Of a stretch of DNA of 64,000 bases, positions 59,228-64,000 are shown in pieces (position 1 is the stretch's first letter; the number at the start of each line of letters is the position of its first letter). The stretch is from Chelatococcus sambhunathii. Lineage in GTDB: Bacteria > Pseudomonadota > Alphaproteobacteria > Rhizobiales > Beijerinckiaceae. The stretch is taken from assembly GCF_001418005.1 (NCBI RefSeq), contig NZ_LIOL01000003.1, positions 471,154 through 535,153 of the forward strand, written 5' to 3'. Position numbers and translations under genes: made by a program. The notes beneath the pieces are model-generated. The model had not been told where the DNA came from, did no database searches, and worked only from the letters and a program-made list of their open reading frames with translations.

Positions 59228-60145
59228 ATGACCGGCAGACTGCAACACCTCCTGTCACGGCGCGCCTTGAACGGCCTGCTGGCCGCCGCCCTCCTCCTCG
59301 CTCCCGCGCCGCTCGCACTGGCGCTGTCGGGCGAACCGCCGGGCGGCAACCGTATCGTCGCCGTCGGCGGCGCCGTCACGGAGATCCTCTACGCCCTCGG
59401 CCTCGAGGCGCGCATCGCCGCCGTCGACACGACCAGCACATTTCCCGAGCAGGCGCTGAAGGAGAAGCCGAACGTCGGCTATGTCCGCGCCCTGTCGGCC
59501 GAGGGCATCATCGCGCTCAACCCGTCGCACGTCATCGCCATTGGCAATGCCGGGCCGCCCGACGCGATCAGGCTGATCAAGGAGACGGGCGTGCCCTTCA
59601 CGCAACTCCCGGATGAGCCGACGCCCGAGGGGATCGTGGGGAAGATCGAGACCGTCGGCCGGCTGACCGGAACGGAGGCGAAAGCCGATGTGCTTGCCGC
59701 CGAGGTGCGCCGCAGCTTCGCCGACCTCGCGGCGACGCGGGAGCGCATCGAGAAGCCAGTCAAGGCCCTCTTCGTCCTCGCCATGCAGAATGGCCGGCCG
59801 CTCGTCGGCGGACACGCCACCTCGGCCGACGCGATCCTGCGCCTCGCGGGTGCGGAGAACGCAGCCGGCGCCATCGAGGGCTTCAAGCCGATGACGGACG
59901 AGGCCATCATCGCCGCGGCGCCGGACGTCATCGTCATGATGGCCAACGGCGGCCATGCGGCCGGTCGCGCCGAGGAGGTCTTCGCCGCGCCCGCCTTCGC
60001 CGGCACGCCGGCGGCAAGCCGGCAGGCGCTCGTGACCATGGACGGGCAACTCATCCTCGGCTTCGGCCCGCGGACGCCGCGAGCAGCCGGGGAGCTGATG
60101 CACGCCTTCTATCCCGCGCTGGCGACGAGCGAGAAGGCACAGTGA
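59228..60145 (+). CDS. hmuT: Haem ABC transporter substrate-binding protein HmuT
   Basis: This 305-residue periplasmic haem-binding protein has a signal peptide (residues about 1-33, ending LALALSG). The mature protein begins RIVAVGGAVTEILYALGLEA, the cluster-A-II binding-protein fold, and the haem-ligand Tyr/His region is in EKPNVGYVRALSAEGIIALN. It passes haem to HmuUV. The ATG at 59228 is preferred over a GTG at 59219 that would overlap the hemP stop. It overlaps hmuU by 4 nt. Typical HmuT length. Confidence 0.92.
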   Translation: MTGRLQHLLSRRALNGLLAAALLLAPAPLALALSGEPPGGNRIVAVGGAVTEILYALGLEARIAAVDTTSTFPEQALKEKPNVGYVRALSAEGIIALNPSHVIAIGNAGPPDAIRLIKETGVPFTQLPDEPTPEGIVGKIETVGRLTGTEAKADVLAAEVRRSFADLAATRERIEKPVKALFVLAMQNGRPLVGGHATSADAILRLAGAENAAGAIEGFKPMTDEAIIAAAPDVIVMMANGGHAAGRAEEVFAAPAFAGTPAASRQALVTMDGQLILGFGPRTPRAAGELMHAFYPALATSEKAQ

Positions 60146-61236
60146 GCATCGCGGCCGACATGACTGGCGATGCGATCGACGCCGCACTAGCGCGGCGTCG
60201 GCTGCGCACGCTCATCCTGTTCCTCCTGCTCGGTGCCGGCGTCGTCATCGTCTCGGGGCTGTCCATCGGCACCGGCGCGCTCGCCCTCGCTCCCTCCCGG
60301 GTGGTCGCGGTTCTGCGCGCCGTACTCACCGGAACGGTGCCGGACGATATGGCGCGCGATGCGCTCGTCGTCGTCGGCATCCGCCTGCCACGGACCCTGC
60401 TCGGCGTGCTCGTTGGGGCATCGCTCGCCGTCTCCGGCGCCCTGATGCAGGGGCTGTTCCGCAACCCGCTCGCCGATCCGGGCCTTGCCGGCGTCTCCTC
60501 CGGGGCCGCCCTCTTCGCCGCCGGCATGATCGTGCTCGGGGAGCGCCTGGTCGCCCTGACCGGCCCCCTGCCCTTCATCACCTTGCCGATGGCGGCCTTC
60601 GGCGGGGCGCTTCTCACCACCTTCACACTCTATCGAATCGCGACCCGCGCCGGCCGCACCTCCGTCGCGACACTGCTCCTCGCCGGCGTTGCGCTCGGGG
60701 CTCTCGCCGGCGCGCTCACGGGTGTGCTCACCTTCCTCAGTGACGACCGGCAGCTGCGCGATCTCACCTTCTGGTCTCTCGGCAGCCTTGGCGGCGCCAC
60801 CTGGGCGAAGACGGCGACGGTCGCTCCGGCCATCCTGCCCGTGCTCGTCGCCGTGCCGTTCCTCGCCCGCGGGCTCAACGCCCTCGCGCTGGGTGAAGCG
60901 GAAGCCTTTCACCTCGGCATCGCCGTCGAGCGGGTGAAGCAGGTGGCGATCTTCCTCGTCGCCGTCGCCGTCGGCGCCTCGGTCGCCGTCTCGGGCATCA
61001 TCGGCTTCGTCGGCATCGTCGTGCCGCATCTGCTGCGCCTCGCCATCGGGCCGGATCACCGCGTGCTCCTGCCTGCGAGCGCCCTCTTCGGCGGCATCCT
61101 GCTCGTGCTGTCGGACATGCTGGCACGCACGCTCGTCCAGCCCGCGGAATTGCCCATCGGCATCGTCACCGCGGCTATCGGCGCGCCCTTCTTCCTCTGG
61201 CTGCTGCTCACCGGCCGCCGGAGCCTCGCCCTATGA
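60142..61236 (+). CDS. hmuU: Haem ABC transporter permease HmuU (FecCD family)
   Basis: This 364-residue permease of about ten spans has FecCD signatures: IRLPRTLLGVLVGASLAVSG with LMQGLFRNPLADPGLAGVSS near residue 85-120, and GIIGFVGIVVPHLLRLAIGP near 290. A 20-residue soluble N-terminus precedes the first span (LRTLILFLLLGAGVVIVSGL). It forms the channel for haem delivered by HmuT and is driven by HmuV. It overlaps hmuT and hmuV by 4 nt each, so translation of the three is coupled. Confidence 0.94.
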   Translation: MSIAADMTGDAIDAALARRRLRTLILFLLLGAGVVIVSGLSIGTGALALAPSRVVAVLRAVLTGTVPDDMARDALVVVGIRLPRTLLGVLVGASLAVSGALMQGLFRNPLADPGLAGVSSGAALFAAGMIVLGERLVALTGPLPFITLPMAAFGGALLTTFTLYRIATRAGRTSVATLLLAGVALGALAGALTGVLTFLSDDRQLRDLTFWSLGSLGGATWAKTATVAPAILPVLVAVPFLARGLNALALGEAEAFHLGIAVERVKQVAIFLVAVAVGASVAVSGIIGFVGIVVPHLLRLAIGPDHRVLLPASALFGGILLVLSDMLARTLVQPAELPIGIVTAAIGAPFFLWLLLTGRRSLAL

Positions 61237-62024
61237 CCGCCGTCGTCACCGCCACCGGCATCGGCCTCGAGGCCGCCGGCCGGACGATCCTCGCGCCGAT
61301 GGACCTCGCACTCGCTGCCGGTGAGCTCACCGTCGTCATCGGGCCGAACGGCGCCGGCAAGTCGACGCTGCTCAGGGTTCTTGCCGGAGAGGTCGCGCCG
61401 GCGAGCGGCGCGGTCGTCTATGGCGACACGCCCGTCGCCGCCATGCCGCCGTGGCGCCTCGCCGCGAAACGGGCCGTGCTGCCGCAGAGCACGCAGCTCG
61501 CCTTCCCGTTTACCGTCGCCGAGGTGGTGCGCCTGGGGCTCGACGGGGCTGGCAATGCGGCCGAGCGGATGGACATGATGCGCCGAGCGCTCGCTGCGGC
61601 CGATGTCGGCCATCTCGCCGGTCGCAACTACCAGACCCTCTCCGGCGGTGAGCAGCAGCGGGTGCAGTTCGCCCGCGTGCTGGGCCAACTCATGGTCGGC
61701 GGCAGGCGGGAGAAGCACCGCGCGCTCTTCCTCGACGAGCCGGTCGCGAGTCTCGACCTGAGGCATCAGCTCGCCCTGCTCGAGCACGCCCGGCGCCTCG
61801 CCGGCGAGGGCGTCGCCGTGCTCGCCATCCTGCACGACCTCAACCTTGCCGCCGCCTATGGCGATCGGCTGGTTGTGATGAAGGCCGGCGCCGTCTTCGC
61901 CGACGGTTCCCCGGAGAAGGTCCTGACGGACGCACTCCTGCGCGACGTCTTCAAAGTGGGGCTGAGTGTCGGTGCCGTGCCGGCAACCCCCTTCGTGCTG
62001 CCCCGCGCGGCTGCGGGAGGCTGA
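61233..62024 (+). CDS. hmuV: Haem ABC transporter ATP-binding protein HmuV
   Basis: This 263-residue ATPase has a Walker A GPNGAGKSTLLRVLAGE near residue 35, signature LSGGEQQRVQFARVLGQLMV near 134, Walker B ALFLDEPVASLDLRHQ and H-loop ILHDLNLAAAYGDR. The sequence VGGRREKHRALFLDEP, with an insert before Walker B, is typical of HmuV. It energises HmuU. It is the last gene of the haem-uptake operon; no clear terminator follows and the next gene converges after 53 nt. Cytoplasmic, peripheral to the membrane. Confidence 0.94.
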   Translation: MTAVVTATGIGLEAAGRTILAPMDLALAAGELTVVIGPNGAGKSTLLRVLAGEVAPASGAVVYGDTPVAAMPPWRLAAKRAVLPQSTQLAFPFTVAEVVRLGLDGAGNAAERMDMMRRALAAADVGHLAGRNYQTLSGGEQQRVQFARVLGQLMVGGRREKHRALFLDEPVASLDLRHQLALLEHARRLAGEGVAVLAILHDLNLAAAYGDRLVVMKAGAVFADGSPEKVLTDALLRDVFKVGLSVGAVPATPFVLPRAAAGG

Positions 62025-62077
62025 ACGGCTGGCAGGAACGCTGCCATCGCCCCGCGTCGGCCCGAGCGGCGTCGATG

Positions 62078-62929
62078 CTACAGCCCGCGCGATCGCGAGA
62101 CGATCCGCGGCACGATGAGGACGTCCGTCGATCCGTGGCGGATCAGCTCAGAGCTGACGCTGCCGAGCAACCCGCGGGCGACGGCGCGACGCGCGTGCGA
62201 GGAGACGGCCACCAGGTCACAGCCGGCACTTTCGACGAGATCCGCAATCGCCAAGCGCGGCGGCGCATCGACAATCCTGATGTCGAGCGGCATGCGGTGT
62301 CCCTTCAGACCGGCCGTGATGCGGGCGCGCGCCTCCTGAGCGATTCGCGCGCGATAGTCGTCGCGGATCTCCCGTTCGACACCGGCATAGTGCAAGAGCC
62401 CTTCGGCCGGGGCGCTGACGGCATGCAGCAGCGTCGCCCGTCCCGGAGCGGCCGTGCCAAACCGGGCCAGCACGTGGAGCAGTTCCGGCCCTTCGTCGCT
62501 CTCGACGCCCACTAGTGCGTGGCGATAGGGCGCGCCGTCGATCCGGACGATGAGCACCGGCACGGCCGATACGCGGATCAGCCGCTCGACGGTGGTGTCG
62601 CGGAAGAGGTCGCGCAATGGGCTGCGCCGATGGTCGCCCGCTACGATCAGGTCGGCATGCGCCTGGGTGGCTGCGCGATGCAGCGCCCAGAAGACGTCAC
62701 CAACCACCACCTCGCAGCTGACATTCACGCCGCCGACGGTGGCCGCCTCCTGGCCTATCGTCTGCTCGGCCTCGGCGACCCGGTGATCGAGAATGTGCCT
62801 GGGCAGCCCGTCATCGACGGCATGGACAAGCAGCAGGCGGGCCCCGGCACCTGTCGCGATGGCCGCCGCCCGCCGAAGCGCGACGCCGCTGCGCTGCGAG
62901 AAGTCGGTAACGGCCACGATCGTCTTCAT
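62078..62929 (-). CDS. Tandem universal stress protein (UspA family)
   Basis: This 283-residue protein has two UspA domains. The first (residues 1-130) has VAVTDFSQRSGVALRRAAAI at the start and DLIVAGDHRRSPLRDLFRDT near 95, the ATP-loop-like GDHR-x9-DT form. The second (about 135-275) ends with DLVAVSSHARRAVARGLLGS and HGSTDVLIVP, an SSH-type nucleotide loop. UspA proteins bind ATP or cations and protect under stress. It overlaps the CPA2 antiporter gene by 4 nt, so the Usp protein probably regulates that transporter, as is known for some Usp-antiporter pairs. Confidence 0.88.
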   Translation of the reverse strand: MKTIVAVTDFSQRSGVALRRAAAIATGAGARLLLVHAVDDGLPRHILDHRVAEAEQTIGQEAATVGGVNVSCEVVVGDVFWALHRAATQAHADLIVAGDHRRSPLRDLFRDTTVERLIRVSAVPVLIVRIDGAPYRHALVGVESDEGPELLHVLARFGTAAPGRATLLHAVSAPAEGLLHYAGVEREIRDDYRARIAQEARARITAGLKGHRMPLDIRIVDAPPRLAIADLVESAGCDLVAVSSHARRAVARGLLGSVSSELIRHGSTDVLIVPRIVSRSRGL

Positions 62930-64000
62930 GTCGGCGTCGCCTCCTCCACCATGCTGGCCAATTCCTCGTCGAGATCGGCGATCTGCTTGGCCGCCGCCGT
63001 CGCAGCATCGTCGAAGGGATAGAGAACGAGGTCGATGCCCCCGCTCTCCTTGAGGCGACGCGCTTCCTCGTCATCGCGTGCGGTGATGGCGACCCGGCCT
63101 GCGAACCGATGCGAACGAATCGCCGTGATCAGCCCGCTGTGCGGATCCGTCTCGGTCAGAAGGATGGCGCCGTAAGGAACGGACAGGACGATCCAGCGTG
63201 CCTGAACCAGCGGCAACTCGGACCAGAACTCCTGTTCTGCAACGTCGCCGTAGCGCACCTGCCAGCCCTCGTGTGACAGACGCCGGACGGCCTGCGGATC
63301 GAGATCCACGCCGAGCACGCTGTAGCCGGCGTCGTCGAGGCGCCTCAGCAACTGGCTACCGAAGCGGCCGAGCCCGAAAACGATGACGTCGACGGCCGGC
63401 CGCTGTTCGTCGTTTTCCGCGGCCACTTCCCTCCCATCGCGGAGATCGAGCGGACGCAGCAGCGGCCGCGCCCATACATAGAGCTCATGGGAATAGGTGA
63501 TCATGTAGACGGACAGCGCAATCGTCACGAGCCCTACCAGGGTGACGAGTCCCACGGCGGACTGATCGACATGGCCGAGGCTGAGCCCCATGGTTATGAA
63601 GATGAGCGAGAATTCCGAGATCTGCGCGACCGTGAGGCCCGCGAGGAACCCCGTGCGGGCGCGGTAACCCATCCAAGCCATGATCAGGATGACGATCAGT
63701 GGATTTCCGACGAGCACGAACAGCGAGAAGACGATGGCGCGTGTAAAGTCCTCCCCGAGCGTGGAAAGCTCCAGCGTTGCACCGATCGACAGAAAGAAGA
63801 ACAGCAGCAGGAAGTCCCTCAAGGCTGCAAGCCGCGCCGAAACCATGTCGCGATAGGGCGTGGAGCCGATGGAGATGCCGGCGGCAAGGCCGCCGAGTTC
63901 CTTGCCGAGACCGATCGTGTCGCCGATGGTGGCCGCCGTCGCCGCCCATCCGATGGAGGCGATGACGAGCAGTTCCGGCGTGCGGGCAAGACGGCTCATC
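62926..64000 (-). CDS. CPA2-family cation:proton antiporter with TrkA-N domain (partial)
   Basis: The gene runs beyond the right edge of the window; the C-terminal 358 codons are seen. The membrane part includes LLLFFFLSIGATLELSTLGE and FLAGLTVAQISEFSLIFITM, as in YbaL/KefB/KefC-type antiporters. The cytoplasmic TrkA-N (RCK) domain begins VDVIVFGLGRFGSQLLRRLD with Rossmann glycines and an acidic end GVDLDP. ARDDEEARRLKESGGIDLVL lies near its end, followed by a short acidic coiled tail. Such proteins exchange K+ or Na+ for H+ with NAD(H) or glutathione-adduct control. It is coupled to the UspA gene. The true start is outside the window. Confidence 0.88.
   Translation of the reverse strand, partial: MSRLARTPELLVIASIGWAATAATIGDTIGLGKELGGLAAGISIGSTPYRDMVSARLAALRDFLLLFFFLSIGATLELSTLGEDFTRAIVFSLFVLVGNPLIVILIMAWMGYRARTGFLAGLTVAQISEFSLIFITMGLSLGHVDQSAVGLVTLVGLVTIALSVYMITYSHELYVWARPLLRPLDLRDGREVAAENDEQRPAVDVIVFGLGRFGSQLLRRLDDAGYSVLGVDLDPQAVRRLSHEGWQVRYGDVAEQEFWSELPLVQARWIVLSVPYGAILLTETDPHSGLITAIRSHRFAGRVAITARDDEEARRLKESGGIDLVLYPFDDAATAAAKQIADLDEELASMVEEATPT

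Overview
The window reads as a chromosomal segment of a high-GC alphaproteobacterium, most likely of the order Hyphomicrobiales (Rhizobiales). The evidence is uniform GC-rich coding, three TRAP-type transport loci, protocatechuate genes with a divergent PcaQ-type LysR regulator, S-hydroxymethylglutathione dehydrogenase/S-formylglutathione hydrolase genes, and a HemP-HmuTUV haem locus. The genus is not determined. I see no insertion sequence, prophage, CRISPR array, rRNA or tRNA.

Layout, left to right. 1-6.5 kb: the end of a GntR regulator, then a polyamine/opine-type ABC importer (ATPase, Tat-exported binding protein, two permeases) followed by a hydantoin/Asp-Glu racemase and a GNAT acetyltransferase. 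6.5-10.5 kb: a leftward acyl-CoA catabolic trio (acyl-CoA dehydrogenase, AMP-forming ligase, APH-fold phosphotransferase). 10.9-17.8 kb: DctB/DctD-type two-component genes followed by a TAXI binding protein and a fused TRAP permease, with repeated GGGTGGAAA-type sites between them. 17.8-20.1 kb: homogentisate dioxygenase flanked by a truncated maleylacetoacetate isomerase and a broken GST gene. 20.1-25.1 kb: an FAD-linked D-2-hydroxyacid dehydrogenase, a DctQ-DctM-DctP TRAP system and a GntR/FCD regulator. 25.2-31 kb: an NhaP-like antiporter with a cyclic-nucleotide-binding tail, FhuF, a stand-alone WGR protein, an orphan ATP-grasp enzyme, and a haem oxygenase whose frame has no stop until deep inside the opposing ATP-grasp gene. 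31-38.7 kb: small detoxification and stress genes (DUF1579, DUF899, VOC, PhnB-like, OsmC), the glutathione-dependent formaldehyde pathway and an omptin protease. Two promoters here carry the same 12-bp palindrome over the -10 region. 38.7-39.5 kb: an isolated cobF.

39.6-54.7 kb is the most coherent catabolic block. A TRAP importer, a thiamine-diphosphate enzyme of the benzoylformate decarboxylase/acetolactate synthase fold and an aldehyde dehydrogenase lie next to pcaC-H-G-I-J-F-B, pcaQ and pobA with an AraC activator. I infer import of an aromatic 2-oxo acid, decarboxylation to an aldehyde, oxidation to 4-hydroxybenzoate, hydroxylation to protocatechuate and ring cleavage to TCA intermediates. 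pcaD is absent from the window.

54.9-64 kb: an RsuA-type pseudouridine synthase, then an iron/haem region with an IsdG-like monooxygenase, a TonB-dependent haem receptor divergent from hemP-hmuT-hmuU-hmuV, and finally a tandem UspA protein overlapping a CPA2 antiporter that runs off the window.

A recurring feature is decay of small enzyme genes. Remnants of phnA, maiA, a GST and two VOC proteins are each broken by frameshifts, truncation or internal deletion, while neighbouring genes are intact.
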